Shown: positions 46,172 to 58,769 of the stretch, piece by piece
Position numbering within the stretch: the stretch's first letter is position 1
Layout of the letters: every line of letters starts with the position of its first letter
Assembly: GCA_964017145.1 (NCBI GenBank)
Contig: OZ024847.1
Coordinates: forward strand, 248,001 to 312,000
Origin: Agrocybe praecox
Lineage: Eukaryota > Basidiomycota > Agaricomycetes > Agaricales > Agrocybaceae
Length of the DNA: 64,000 nt
Direction: 5' to 3'
The notes under the pieces: model-generated
The model's database searches: none
What the model was told of the DNA's origin: nothing
The model's input: the letters and a program-made list of their open reading frames with translations, nothing else
Program-made: the position numbers and the translations under genes

Positions 46172-48105
46172 CGTTTTTCTGTACGTGCCAGTTCATCCAT
46201 AGGCCACCTGTTTAAGCCGGCACGTTCTCCATCCAGCAACTTTGACGGCTAGATTGTATCATATTTGATTACCAATTCATGACTCTATCGGTCCTCTCCG
46301 GGATTTAGTCTTATACCTTTCCTGTGAGAAGTGCTATTTTTACTTATTTGTGATGAGCGCCCGCTGAAAATCTGCAGCCATATGTCAATGCTACCTTTGT
46401 TCAATTATAACTCAGAGAATAATAGAAATAAACCTTACGGCTCCCTTCCGTTCTGAACCCCAGAATTGTCTTGATTATTAGTAATAAAGAGTTCTTACAG
46501 CGCACTTAGTAATTAGGTGAGCTGCCCGACCTTCTCCCGCGAGATGAATATCATACCTCGCGTTCTTCTCGTTTTCAGGAGGCAAAAATGTGCCAAAATA
46601 AAATAAAAGGCTTATTTGGCAGAGCCTCCTTTCCTTACAGATTTAGTCATAAGCCTTTTAAGCACTGCATCATTCATTGGATGAGATCGGAGAGTTAATA
46701 CCTTTCTGTACCTGGATAGGCCATCAGCAACTTCACAATTTACTTGTCCGCATTTTTGGGTTTTTCAACTTGCGGCAAGTAAGAAAGCATGAAAGCGAGA
46801 AAAAGCTACGGAGGGACTACGTATTGTACTAAAAATAGCTAATCCGACAGAAATTCGTGGCAGTGATGGTCGATATACGGATTGACGAAGTAATTCTGAA
46901 ACTCATCCAGTGCATTGAAGTAGGAAATGTGGTCATGGAGGAATCCTACGCCATATACGGCTGAGGTCATAGACGAGGAATACCAGGCTAACCTTTTGTT
47001 CATGGACCATAATTGTGCCGTTCTCTTCGATTTTCCTAGTCCCTTCAAGGCATGCCCCAGCAGTACTGCATAAATTACTAATATACATTATAGTAGCTAC
47101 TGTTCCTCACTTTTGATTACTTTTTCTTGCTTTTTTTGACTTCCTTGAAGCTCAGAGGACTGTTCAACTTTTTGCTTTGGCGCTTTTTTACGCCTACAGA
47201 AGTCACTATAAATAAATTGTGAAACTGCTGATATATTTGCCCAATTACGTGACCTGAGAGAAACGAAGGAAACGTCTTAAGCTGATGAATTTTTGGCTCT
47301 ATTACCCGGTCACTTGTTGGAATCGGTTGGAATCGTGCCCGCCAGCTCCGCTTGGCCCATAACCATCAAGTTCATCTGTGATACTCAAAAATACAATCAA
47401 TGATTCCAATCTACATTAATAAGTAGCAGTCTCACATAAAACCTTTCGCAATTTGAAATATAATGAACCTAAAATTCAGGCTGTAGCCAAAGCCGGCATA
47501 AGCCTGCCGTGAGAAGCCGAGCCGAGAATTTGTATTTGCGGGTCGAAATTCGGACGACCTGTATGTGGATTAGAGTATGTACTCAGCCAGTCGCCGTGTC
47601 GTCTTGGTCAAACACCGAACCTCTCATACATGAAAACCGACCATCACTCGGTGATCACACGTCGAAGATGAGTAGAACACCGGGGTCGGCCTGCCGCGGC
47701 GGTTGTTATTACAGCTTACCGCTGCGCCGCAGGCTTACACAAGAAAAGTGCATTCTAATCCGCTAGATCGCCTATCACCAGAGTAAACCTTTGGTATGGA
47801 TTCTAGGTGCAAAATCTGATATTAAACATCGGAGGTAAAACAAGCTATCTTGTCTGCCAAACTGTTCATCTCATCATGCAATGGATTATCGGTGTTTTGG
47901 CATCGCACCGATCGGGCCTGGAGATATTCGTTTGTGTCCGACGATATGCGGAGTTTATCTGGCAAGGCCACAAAAATTTTGAGAGCTAAACGCGCTTTAT
48001 ATGTGGAATACGAGTCCGAGTCTTTTGCGGTTAAAAGAATAGGATTCCTATGGCAATGTAAAAAAAACTCATTTGAGAATGATACTGAATGAGTAGCCAC
48101 AAGAC
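46172..48105. other. D2 upstream region and non-coding stretch
   Basis: The first about 250 bp resemble the D1 upstream region. At 46839-47048 the minus strand holds a 69-codon frame ending in a stop (pieces ALDEFQNYFVNPYI), possibly the end of a lost gene that I cannot name. Nothing else is supported. Confidence 0.35.
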
Positions 48106-50326
48106 TTATGTTGTAAAGAAATAGTCCAAGACGAGACGAGCAAAGTTTCCGTATTTGATATCTGAGATATAATATTCCCTGCCCCGAGAAATATCTGTTA
48201 GAAACCCCCTCATGGCTTCGTAATAGGTCGCCGAATGCGGTTTCGCATAGTATTGGCTGAATAGGCGAAGAGGGTCTTTCCAGGTAAGCGTGTCATAATC
48301 CTTCCAAGGCGATATGCTGTTTATAAGATCGAATACTATCTCTCTTGCATCACCTTCGAATACTGGCAAGCTCACAGCTGTCAGCAGGTGCGTTGTTGAC
48401 TGTTCAGAAACGGGATAGTAACGACCAAGTTGTGTGTGCAACCATTCATCGAAATGGTTTTGATAGAACTTGTGAAAGTCGATTTCAGGATTAGGGTGGC
48501 GCTAGTCAAAGCTATCAGCCGGCAAAAGATAAATAGTGGAGAAAAAAACCTACAAGGGCACGTAACCAATGAAAAACTCTAGCCATATTCGGCCATCGGT
48601 CATCCACATGAACCTTCGACCAATATCCAGTACTAGGACGGACACTGTCTGGACTAGGACTGCCATCGTCTATCATATAGTTGAGTAGGCTTTGTAAATC
48701 AAATGCGAGTAATTTATCCAAAAGTTTAGCTATTGGACTTGCATTGCCGTAATGGGCGTCGAAGAGTCGGGACCATTGATAACATTCTTGCTGCTTCCCT
48801 ATATCGTGGGTCAGGATGCAGGCAAAAATTGGTGGCATAGTCAAATGAGCGTGCCTTTATCTTCCCCAAAGTGTTGCAAAACGTATATCAATATTTCCGC
48901 ATGCGCAGGCCCTGCGTCAATAAAAAATTTCCCGGACCTAGACCTATCCAGTAAGAAATCGCTGAGCGATGCATGCGATATTCTAAGAGGGCTCTTTTGG
49001 TCTTCAAAAGAAGGTACAGCAATAAGAGAATGTAAGTCGCTGAGGATAATGTCAATCTCCCCGGGTTTTAAGAACAGGAATTTCTCGATAACAGTAGGTT
49101 TCTTCTCGATATCGCGGCCTGTCACAAGAAGCACCATGAATAAACGTATTACTTTTTCCTGGTCATATGTTGATGTTAGGATATGATTGTAGAGCGCGTC
49201 GAGCTCGGCAAACGGGGTATCATTTCCTGGGTCAGATAGACCTAGGATAATTTTCAGACGGTCAGTGGGTAGGTGCCGCCTTGATTCAATATACTTGATG
49301 ACGGTGGTCGTATAGATAAATTGTCCGGAGGATTTCTCCACAAGCTGGTCAATTTCCTTCCCCAATGGCCACTCCTTCGGTATGTGTGCTCTTGCAGGGT
49401 GTTTCTTTTTTTATATTGGTGAACTTTGAGTCCAGAAGGACACGGATATCTTTGTCTGGGCGGTAGGTGTCGTCAAGAACAAGGGTAGTCGTCAACGAGC
49501 TCAGCAGATCTTCGTTGAACGTGTCACGTATTTGCTGCTCCGGACGACTGGCAATGAGGAAGAATAACGGGATGGTTGCATTCTGTACAGCCGGTATCAA
49601 GGTATCGAGTATGTAGCTTTGTGCTTCAGGGTCGTTACACTCGTCTAATCCATCTATGATGATAAACCTGGGTCGCGATAGAAAATCTTCCTTTTGCTTC
49701 TCGTCTCCAGATATGGCCCTAGACGCGAAGTTGAGAGGATTGATGATGAGCTCCTGGAGTTGGGCCTGGAGAGATAAGTTGAAAATCTGTGGATTAAACT
49801 CCAACGCGGTGATCACTTGCTCCCGTATCTCCGGTATGATGAGAAGCATCTGGTATACAATCGTCGAAACCAAATGTGTCTTCTCGTTTCTACCCGTTAC
49901 GGTTCGAGAGAAGAAAAATGTAGCTGCGAGTAATCCAGCTGCGTAACACATCTCTGCTATAGTCTGGGCGATGGCCGATTTTCCAGATCCTGCAGGGCCA
50001 TATAGCCAGAGAAAGTAGGCTAGTTTATCTGGGTCCTTGATCCAGTCCATGATCTTCTTCAGGACCGCTTCTCGAGTTTTAGGATGACACTTTGGGGGAT
50101 CATATCTTTCGCTCGAATTATGGAACGCTCCGGTTGCTATATTTTTTTGCAGAACTCTCAGGCCTGTGATATGTTTTTCGTCAGTAAATCATAGTGTGGA
50201 TGCATATCTCGTTGAACACGTACCACCCCGTTCCCCACTTCCATCGACGTAAGTGTGCGAATGGAAATCCCCCTGCATGACAAAAGTCCCTCCTGCGACG
50301 ACCACATTTTTTGATCCAGCGAACAT
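48106..50326 (-). pseudogene. NACHT-domain NTPase (NLR-like), apparently frameshifted
   Basis: Start at 50326 with MFAGSKNVVVAGGTF, the usual N terminus of agaricomycete NACHT genes. Exon 1 is 50224-50326 and exon 2 starts at 50163. The NACHT core is clear: WLYGPAGSGKSAIAQTIAE (P-loop), a FIIIDGLDEC Walker B strand and ASRPEQQIRDTF. At a run of seven T on the plus strand (49406-49412) the frame shifts by one; the next frame resumes with KEIDQLVEKSSGQFIYTTTVIKY, as expected for the family. A second one-base discrepancy lies near 48844. A normal intron (48502-48553) then leads to the last exon (48106-48501). These genes are STAND NTPases, thought to act in fungal non-self recognition. The frameshifts could be sequencing errors, so a live gene remains possible. 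Confidence 0.7.
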
Positions 50327-50930
50327 CCCGTATGATTCGTAATTATAGACAAAAGACGTTGGTGTATCTTGGAGAGACTCGAAAAGCAGTTCAATTTGGT
50401 CACTCGGTGACACAACAACTATCGATTTATTATCGTACACGTGTTTAACTCCGCGTAGTTTTCTTTAAGCGACTGGCCTCGCGGTTTCTCTTGCGTTTCT
50501 CGATATATTAGTATCAGCTATGAGTAAATACTACTTGAGCTTTATAAACAATGGGTAAATACGGTAACAAGAATTCGAATAAGAAAAGAGGATTTCAAGA
50601 TCACGATGGCTGTTCGTCCCAAGTTCGTCCAAGTTCCAATGGTCGCAGCATTTATCGTTCAATGAACGTTCAACGGTTCAACGTTCAACCCTCGTAGCTA
50701 CCTACAATTTGGCAAAAAGTTCTTTGATGTTCGACCCTGCAGCCCGTAGTGTTCGTCCAGTCCTATCTCTGGTGGTAGGCGAGCTCAGTTTTTTTTTATA
50801 TAAAAAATACAATCCAAGTAAAATTTTTGAAAGCTGTCATCAATCCTGTCCAAATTACATTAGGGCCCCAGGTCCAGGTCTACCTATAGCGTGTATGTAC
50901 ATTGCGGGATATAACTCGAAGAATTTAGGC
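50327..50930. other. Intergenic region between NACHT and P450 genes
   Basis: No gene recognised. An imperfect direct repeat of ATGGTCG/AACGTTCAACG-type words is visible at 50640-50690. Confidence 0.4.
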
Positions 50931-53099
50931 CTACTGGGTACTCGAAATGAGTTGACGAGCCTCAGAAGATCGAGCTGTGATAGAACATTCATATTTTGCC
51001 TTATGTCTATACATTTCTTCTCGTTAACGTACGAACGCAACTGTGAAAGTCTCAAGACATACATGAGCATTCCAAAATCCTCGAATTCGTCGTTCATTTC
51101 GATATAATTTCCGTTTTCGTCTTTAGTCTTCTCGATGTCGAAGCAAGCAAGGACGGATACGATCATGAGCCACATCTGAGGGGGGGAAGCGAAAATTTGT
51201 GGTCAAGCAAAGTTCAAGAGGAAAAAATGATGAGAAAGGTTCTTACTGTAGAGCTAGCAATATATTTCCCTACGCATAACCTTCAGCCGAGCATTGAAAG
51301 TCAATAGCTGGTAATTTTCGCCCAATGAAAAATATTACCTTCGCCCAAATCCATAAGCTAAAACCCTATCGTCGTCGTTGAGATTCCCGGATGCATCCAA
51401 GAACCTCTCAGGTTTAAAGCTGAACGGATCGGGATACTTCTTTTCGTTGTGCGTCATTGCCCTATTCGTGCCTTTTCATTAGCGCCATCGTCCGATACAC
51501 AACGACAAACTTGAAGCTTCACCATATATTTGGGAAAATAGTTGCGCCTACGCATAATGGGTTTCATGGAATTTAAATACGGAGAAGTATCAGTTACACA
51601 CCTTTAGGAATGAAATATCCCTTATAATGATCTTCCTCTGACGCCCGATGTGGCACACCGAGTGGAATAGGTGCAGCGATCCTCATTAACTCCCGGTAAA
51701 TTGCTTCCACGTATGGCATTTTTCCCGAACTGCGATCGTCGAAGTTTGGCAGGCGTTTATTACCAAGGACATTATCTATCTCTGCATGCGCTTTCTTTTG
51801 GACGTTGGGGCACTTTGCCATGAAGTAGAAAAACGCTTTCGTAACGGCAATAGTCTGTAAATGCAATACGCTATTAGACGTTGTCAGTCAGAGAATGTGC
51901 TAACACATACCGTATCAGAGGCAGCTAGATGCCATGCGGTTGTTAGTTGCTGGGATATGAGATGTAGCCCATAGAATGATACGTACCGCCATAGACAGTG
52001 TACGCGATATTCAGGACAGCCGTCTCCTCTTCCGCCGAGACAGCGTTAACGAGCTTCCGTTCCAACATGTCAGTGACCAACGACGGGATCGCTGTTCCTT
52101 CAGCCTGAACAGCTCCGTCAAGTACTCTAACCAACCATGAGATGTAGTATTCCACTCACAAATTTTCGTTCAACGTGCTCCATTGGTACACGTTTCATAG
52201 TTTCGGTCAGTTGTTTCACATGAGAAGCAATCCTGACTGCATAAGCTCCTGGTACCCATGGCGGAATTCGTGCGAGAGCCGGAAAGATATCTATGAAGTT
52301 TCCGCCGGGAAGTAATAGAGGTACTCCGATTACGATGCCTTCGTCTGCAGCCTTTATACAAGGATCATCCAAAGATCTTGCTTCATATCCGTACATGGAT
52401 AAGAGTGGAATCGATACGGAGAGCCTGAAGCCCATGACGCTCAGTAATCTTCCCTTGAATCCAAATAATACTCACATCTTGTTGTGTTCTTCCAACTTAG
52501 ATGGACTCTCAAGCAAGTTCTGAAGCATCTCGTGGACCTTTTGGATCTGTAACGGGTGATATTTATGTGCAGCAGCTTTTCGAAAGTTATCTTGACAGAT
52601 TCTCCTGTGGTATCTCCACTCGTCATTGTGTCCTAAGAAACCTATGTTGTATTCCCAACCCATTCTGTGGTAATCACTAGTCAATCACTTGCCCTTACTT
52701 GCGCATATTGGCTCACAATTTCAGCATAGGAATCACTGGTCTATCCGAGTAGTTTCTCGCACGCTTTTCGAGTAACTCAACGGCGTCTTCAAACGTGTTA
52801 AGGACAATTACATGGTTTCTGAGGGCCTCGATATGAAGAATTGCACCTGGATATAGTCAGTATGATGAAAATCAGATACATAGCGAGGCAAAGGACAAAC
52901 TATCATATTTCTTGCTCCATTCCAAATATGTCCGAGATGCGTTCACAAGGGGAAAATCCAACGCGTTTCCAATGATAAACTTAGGCTTTGGACCTGGAGG
53001 ATATGGAAGGCGGGAGTGACCGATCACGAAGTTCTCAATAATTTTCGCTATGCCCCAGAGTAGAGCTGCCAGCAAAGCTGCAGATGCTATCGATATCAT
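50931..53099 (-). CDS. Cytochrome P450 monooxygenase
   Basis: Twelve exons on the minus strand: 52901-53099, 52717-52846, 52476-52664, 52160-52424, 51987-52104, 51911-51924, 51602-51854, 51523-51547, 51339-51461, 51247-51280, 51063-51175, 50931-51006. They join exactly to 1539 nt, 512 residues. The N terminus is a membrane anchor followed by the proline hinge LPYPPGPKP. The I-helix oxygen site is GAASDTT, split over the 14-nt exon. The K helix has ELMR (ExxR), then PERF, and the haem loop reads FGRRLCVGK with the Cys ligand, interrupted by an intron. The C terminus has HKAKYECSI. This fits fungal microsomal P450s of the type often annotated O-methylsterigmatocystin oxidoreductase-like; the substrate is unknown. 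The gene is complete by all these criteria. Confidence 0.9.
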
Positions 53100-53700
53100 T
53101 GAGAAATGACTTGGACATGAAAGACAAGAAACTCTGGCTGCTTACATGGAATACCAAAGCTCTCATGCCAGAATTATATTTCCCATGCCCGTCGACTTTC
53201 TTGCCTAAAATCCCATCCTTAGCCGGACGAGATAGTTCTACAAACACAGAAGATAGGTAGATGGCTGTTGATGATAGGGCTGATCATGTACTGGTTCGAA
53301 CGCGTAAGTACTCAAGCGCTCTAAGTCGAAGGTAAGTAGAACATGTAGTATAAGTATGGCCCGCCAGTGAAGAGCCCAAAGTTCGGGTCCGGTCCCACGT
53401 AGTTGCTTGTTAGTGTTTTCAATTGCCCGGAACTGGGCGGCACGCTGACGGCATGGTCACAGCAGCGACGGAAGTGCATGGGCCGAATCATGTTAATAGC
53501 CTATAGGTACCCTCCACTGTCTAGGAGTTAGTAGACTTTTTTATATATGATGAAATACAATAAATTCATGACCACCTGGGTATCATCATGACAAGTGAAA
53601 CATCTCTACCACTAGCATCACGTAGGTGCGTGTTTCTAAATAGAAAGAGAATTCGCAGAAGTAGCTATTCTTAAGCTCGTTTCGATCTCGGTAAAATAGT
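53100..53700. other. Intergenic region
   Basis: Upstream of the P450 gene; nothing recognised. Confidence 0.4.
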
Positions 53701-54956
53701 TTATTCAGTCATTGAGGTTAACTCCACTGCTCTGCGCTCATCGTAAGAAGTATTTCCTTGCAGTGGGTTGGACGTATCTTGAGAGCATAATCTGTCTGTT
53801 GCGTTGCTCCTGCTAGCCGATTGTTCTTCCGTTGAATAATCCTCCGTGCTGTCTTCTGAATCGTCGTCCAAGTCATTCCAGAGCACGCGATACATGCAAG
53901 TAAGTAAGACGAGCAGGTTGCAAACAACGATAGACACCCCGAGCTGCGTGGCATATAGAAAATAAAAGTCAGCCCAGTTTCACGTTGCCGATAAGGTAAT
54001 TAAAATAGAAAGAACGGGGCCCTAACCACTCACTTGTAGATGACCTGTAATTTCGAGCCATCCTGGCGATCTGGTACTTTCTTTATCCCCGGGCCATCCT
54101 GGCCACTTCGAGAGAATAAGGTACATATGTACCAAGCATACTGCTGTGGTGAAGATACCACAACATAATATGCCTAAAATAAATCGACGATGACGACATT
54201 TGGTTTTCATTCCCCAAAACATGTACGCGGGGGCGAAAAGAAGCCACAGGTCTCCCCCAAGATCACCTATGAGTATTATTGCATCGGAGTATTTATCAAA
54301 AGTGCTCTTCGAATGATTTAATCCAACTCACTTCCAAGTTCCAGGTATCCGGTGATACGTGATATAGGGCACACCGGTGCTTTGTGGAACTCATTGCCAC
54401 AGATAAAGATTTTTTGGACGACTAGAGTTATCCAAGAAGCACATAGAATAAGAGCTGCTATTCTCGCAACAGTGCGGAAAGGTCCCGGATTAAGCAGTCG
54501 AACGATGGTAACCGCAACAGATACACGAGCGGCCCTATATTCGTTTATCCCAGCAGCGATTTAGTAACGTCCACGTCCAGAGCATAATTGAAAAAAGTCA
54601 TACCATAAGGTAGTAGTACAGAAAACAAGTGTACCGAATTTTGAAAACAACTGGAAGCCTCTCAGTGGCGTAGGTTTTATACGTGCTCCTGGAAAAGTCT
54701 GGTTGGTTGCACAGTTAAAGTCAAAGTCAATGGAAAATATACCGTTCGGGGTAATAACAAGAAAATAGCTCGTTATTAGCATGAAAAGGACCCATACAAA
54801 TATATCGCTGATTAGGGCTATAAAAGCCCAGAAATCATCCCACCACAGTCGACGTGTCTTAAATCGATGAACTAGCCGGAGAAAGGTTGTGAGGAACGCA
54901 ATCGAATGCGAGGCAATTATGATCGCTGTGTAGCACAGCAAAATTGTTTGTATCAA
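53701..54956 (-). CDS. Multi-pass membrane protein (rhodopsin-like fungal family), N-terminal exon unresolved
   Basis: Four exons are clear: 54604-54956, 54332-54534, 54034-54266 and 53701-53943. They join in phase over 1032 nt. The first begins with a helix (LIQTILLCYTAIII) and the signature RLVHRFKTRRLWWDDFWAF, typical of fungal integral-membrane proteins with a rhodopsin-type fold. Further helices follow (VWVLFMLITSYFLVI, VARIAALILCASWITLV, DLWLLFAPAYMFWG, LGVSIVVCNLLVLL). The C terminus is acidic and Ser-rich (DDDSEDSTEDYSTEE). A start codon in phase was not found; an ATG near 55035 gives a short exon whose donor is out of phase. The true first exon may therefore be small and further upstream, or the gene may be broken there. 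Function unknown. Confidence 0.7.
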
Positions 54957-56422
54957 CTGATCAGTTTTCTGTCAATCTCAATAATAGTCCGACAAAGAAT
55001 AACCTTTCGATGTCAACTCAGAAGGATTTGATACCATAATCCCGTTTAAGAGCCTGATCAGAGGTTTACTGCTGGCAATCAGTAAGCACGACGAATACGA
55101 CGTCGCAGATAAACCTACAAGGCTCTTGAATGTGATCTTTATTGGCGATTCGGGAAGCAGGAGTAAGGCCAAAGGATAGTAGAGTACTTTTCAAAGAAGT
55201 ATGTAGCATCTCAAGTAAGATGGAAGGCGCTGTTCGTAGTTTACTGGCAGGTAGAAATCAGAAAGCGAAGAGTTTAACTTTTAACTTTTAACCTTGAAAC
55301 GGGAAACAAAAGAGTTATCAAAGGAGGGGAATGTAGTTGGGAATGATAGTCACATACTATGTATATACCATATCTCCAGAGTCGTCCCTTGGAAGATAAA
55401 ATTTGCAGATCAACTACGTGAAAGTGATATGTACAATTGAGGACATCTGATTCACGTACGTACGTACATTTATCCATAACCCACATGCATTTAATTCAAG
55501 TTCTAAGCCGTTTAAGGCAGTATTACTTCTGGTCGCATTCAACCCTGCAATGATACCAGATGAAACGATAATGAGAAGTCAGAAAGCAGGGACATCATGT
55601 ATTAACGGCGATCATGCAGGTTCGGCATACAGTCTGCCAAAGCAAATCAAAAACAGAGAGTTCGGACTTACTACAATCTCCATAAATTACTCCTTGAAGC
55701 ATACTATATATCCGAATAGATGAAATAGACTAAACAAGTTTACATTTAGTATCATTGTTCCTTGCCAGGTGATCCCACCGGCGCTAATTCGTACTTACCG
55801 CCGGCATACGTAAGTGACCGGCACAATTTGTAACGAAGGGTATGTGCAGGGTTGATAAACCATTTCCCTTTTCGTTTTTGGGACTCAGAAAGGTTATACG
55901 ACCCAACGTTTGTCACTATGTAGATTATTCATCTATTAAAACCTGTTTCAGCCCGACGGGTCATAGCGTCAAACTACTCCAAAAATGATGGGCAAGACTT
56001 GTGGGTAAATTGATCCTGAAATTTACGATAAGACTTAAGCTCAAGTCAATAAAAATGGCCAATACGCGACTACACGGAAGCTGACCTTCTTCTTGAGCGC
56101 CTAAGACCAACTTATTAAGTTACGCCTACATTTGGCCTGGTTGATGTATTGACTACCATCATTAAACGAGACTTTCCATTCGAGTCATACTCCCATAAAT
56201 AGCACAATGACCTTGGCCACGTTGTACCTCTCAATAATTCTTGTTGATCACTACTTTTGGACACAATGGAAGGTGTACTGACAATATACAAGAGTCGCAG
56301 AAACGAAGGTCTATGCTTGCTCTTTCATCCTGGTCTTAGCTTTTCGATTCCACCCTCCTAAGACACAAGGTACCACAAGGAGTTCTGGCTATATACTCTC
56401 CGACGCTCTAGCTAGCAACTGC
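54957..56422. other. Intergenic region; possible first exon of the membrane gene
   Basis: A frame at 54978-55172 (minus) could contain the missing first exon of the gene at 53701-54956, but the splice phase does not fit. The rest, to 56422, holds no recognisable gene. Confidence 0.35.
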
Positions 56423-57020
56423 TTGATGCCACCATTACTGGAGTCAACTATAAAACGCACTGAGAAAATGACTACGCATGAAATTCTCTGGGACGACGAA
56501 GACGAAGACGAAGACGACAACGACCTTCCTGCACATACGGTCTCTATCGGAGGCGTACGAAGCGCCTATACATCCATCGCCACTAGTCAGCAATTTTCAA
56601 AGCAAGGACGTAAGATCTCAGGCAGCAAACGCGTCGCAAAGTACCGCGAAACGCAAGGGTACGGTAATGGTGACACTGTTTCTGGTGGCATGAACGCGAA
56701 TCATGATAATGTCGAAGTCCTCCAAAGTATCACTGCAAACCCCGCACTTCAGCATTCTAGCTTTGAGGTACGTCGTTTTCGAAATAATTCCCTTGATCCA
56801 GGTGGAATAGACGTATTGACTCCCTAGTATGAATCAGGAACTTAGAATTGAATGTTACGCCCAGTCCCAAATTGCGAAAGGTGCAAGACCCCGCCCTGTG
56901 GACTCTGCGTCGACTCCGTGGGCTGTGATACCACCCATGTTCAACGCATACAAGACCCTCGCCGATAAAGAGGAAAATGCAGATCTTTTCCTGAGCGCAG
57001 TCGGTGTGACTGGCACATGA
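56423..57020 (+). CDS. Small hypothetical protein with acidic N terminus
   Basis: Two exons, 56423-56767 and 56865-57020, with a GTACGT donor and CCCAG acceptor, join to 501 nt, 166 residues. An internal Met at 56468 is an alternative start just before THEILWDDEDEDEDD. The acidic cluster is followed by a basic stretch (KQGRKISGSKRVAKYRE) and a C-terminal exon with RPVDSASTPWAVIPPMFNAYKTLADKEE-like character. There is no signal peptide or membrane helix. I do not recognise the family. It is divergent from and adjacent to the TauD-type gene, and the two converge on about 250 bp. The gene call rests on splice phase and absence of stops in both exons. Confidence 0.5.
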
Positions 57021-57276
57021 GAATAGACTACACATCTCTTGTCACTGGTCCACTAGGGCCTTGTCGAGTGGTTCCGCCGTGCTGTTGGTTACATTTTGGA
57101 ATTAGGATATTTCGGAGGATCTTTTTCCGCAAAATTATCACAAAAAGGAAGGAAGACAGCGAAAAAAGGATTCCATAGGAGAGATAGAGAGAGAGATACA
57201 AGAATAAGTAACTTGAAATCGTGGTACATTTGGAAGTTTAGTGATAATCGTACAATAGACATGTGTAGGAACGAGT

Positions 57277-58769
57277 TTAAGCCTTGACGAAGGTCTCGGT
57301 GGGAGGCTCAGCCTGGGGTGTGAGTCTGACAGCGTGCCTGCGGAAGGTAGGGCTGAAGTCGGGGATAGCGCTGTGGGCAGTAACTCGGTTATCCTTTGAG
57401 CAAAAGTCAACTTACGGTTCTTCGGTATTGAGAAGCAGGCAAAGAGAGACATACCCAAACAACGACAGTACCGGGCTCGTATCGGGCACGGATTTGGAAG
57501 TCGGCGCCCTTGCTGATGTGGTCGAAGAGGAATTTGAGGAGGTATTCCGATTCTTCGTCTCTGTATCCGACAATGCGGCGGGTGAAGCCTTGGTTGATGT
57601 AGAGAGCCTTCTCGCCAGTAACTGGGTGAACACGGACAATAGGGTGCTGAAATAGAGGAAACAAGCCAATAAGTCTATTGTTGGCTTAAAACAGACGAAA
57701 AGAACACACACCTCGCTCTCGACAGGTTCTCTCCTAACAGGTCCATTTCGCTTCCTTGAGAAATCAGCCTGGAAGACGGCGCTGTGCACGGCCTTCAATC
57801 CCTCGAGTCTCTTCTTGAACCCGTCGGACAAGCGGTTGTATGCCTCGACTTGTGAAAGGAAGAGAGTATCACCGCCACCGACCTCGGGTTGGTCGAGGAT
57901 GAAGAAGAAGGTGGTGCCGGGAGGTTGGAGCTCGTAAGAGACATCAGAGTGCCATGAAGTATGATTGGCACGGTTGGCACCGGTGTACTCGCGGAATCGA
58001 TCATTTGAAGCGTCGCGGTATACTGGATTTCAGAAAATGAGTCAATGAGAACAGGGAAAGAGTAGGGTGTGGAAGACCCTACTAACCAACATGAAATTCG
58101 GGGTATCCCTTGACATTTCCAGAAGTGGGATGGACATGGATGGGACCGAAGTGCCTGTTTGAATGGGATCGTCAGTTATTGCTGATATTACGCCAGGAAG
58201 GGAGGAAGTACGGACTTGGCTATCTCAATTTGCCTATCTGCTCCCAAATCCTTGAAGTCCTGATCCCTGAAGATCACAACCTTCCTCTCAGCGACCAAGA
58301 GAGCGAGTTCGTCAAGGCCCTCCTTAGTAAGTTCAGAGATCTGAATTCCAGAAACTTCGGTGCCGAGGTAAGGAGAGATGTGAGTGGTTTTGGTGTTAGC
58401 AGTCAGGAGATGAGGCTTCTTGGGGTCAGCATTGTGGCCAGGATCGATATGGGCTGCGGAGCACTGTCAGAAAAAGTATCGAATTCAGGCATAATATTAT
58501 GTCACATACGGAAGAGTTGAGTAGGAGGGAATTTCTCATTAACGTCGAAATGAGGAAGGTAGAAAGGGTAGGAAGGGCCCTGTTCAGTCAAAGAGGCGGA
58601 CATGAGACAAAAAACAGTGAGTACATGGAGCAAGTTACTTGGAAGACGTAGAGCATACCTTGTCAGCTTTGACTTCTTCAGCTTTGACTTCATTGGCCTT
58701 GATAGCTTCCTTTGCGGCCTGGATAGGATCAACGACAACAGTTCCGAGCTGTGAGACGGAAGGTGCCAT
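57277..58769 (-). CDS. TauD/TfdA-type 2-oxoglutarate-dependent dioxygenase
   Basis: Seven exons on the minus strand: 58659-58769, 58510-58579, 58216-58453, 58087-58154, 57712-58022, 57455-57646, 57277-57393. They join exactly to 1107 nt, 368 residues. The product has the family's landmarks: HISPYLGTEVSG near the start of the domain, HFGPIHVHPTSG, the iron-binding HxD in SWHSDVSYE, GGGDTLF, INQGFTRRIVGY, and the distal His and Arg in DNRVTAHSA and RRHAVRL. Such enzymes hydroxylate a substrate with release of CO2 and succinate; fungal members are often annotated taurine dioxygenases, but the true substrate cannot be read from sequence. There is no signal peptide, so it is probably cytosolic. 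It appears fully intact and is a single copy in the window. Confidence 0.9.

Noticed and set aside
52105..52159. Apparent frameshift in the P450 between exons 4 and 5
   Set aside because: Using the acceptor CTGTTCAG at 52105 instead of TTAG further upstream keeps phase and gives the family pattern before AEGTAIPS.
43971..58769. Oxidative enzymes as a complete secondary-metabolite cluster
   Set aside because: No polyketide synthase, NRPS, terpene synthase, transporter or regulator is visible, and the genes are interspersed with unrelated membrane, kinase and NACHT genes.
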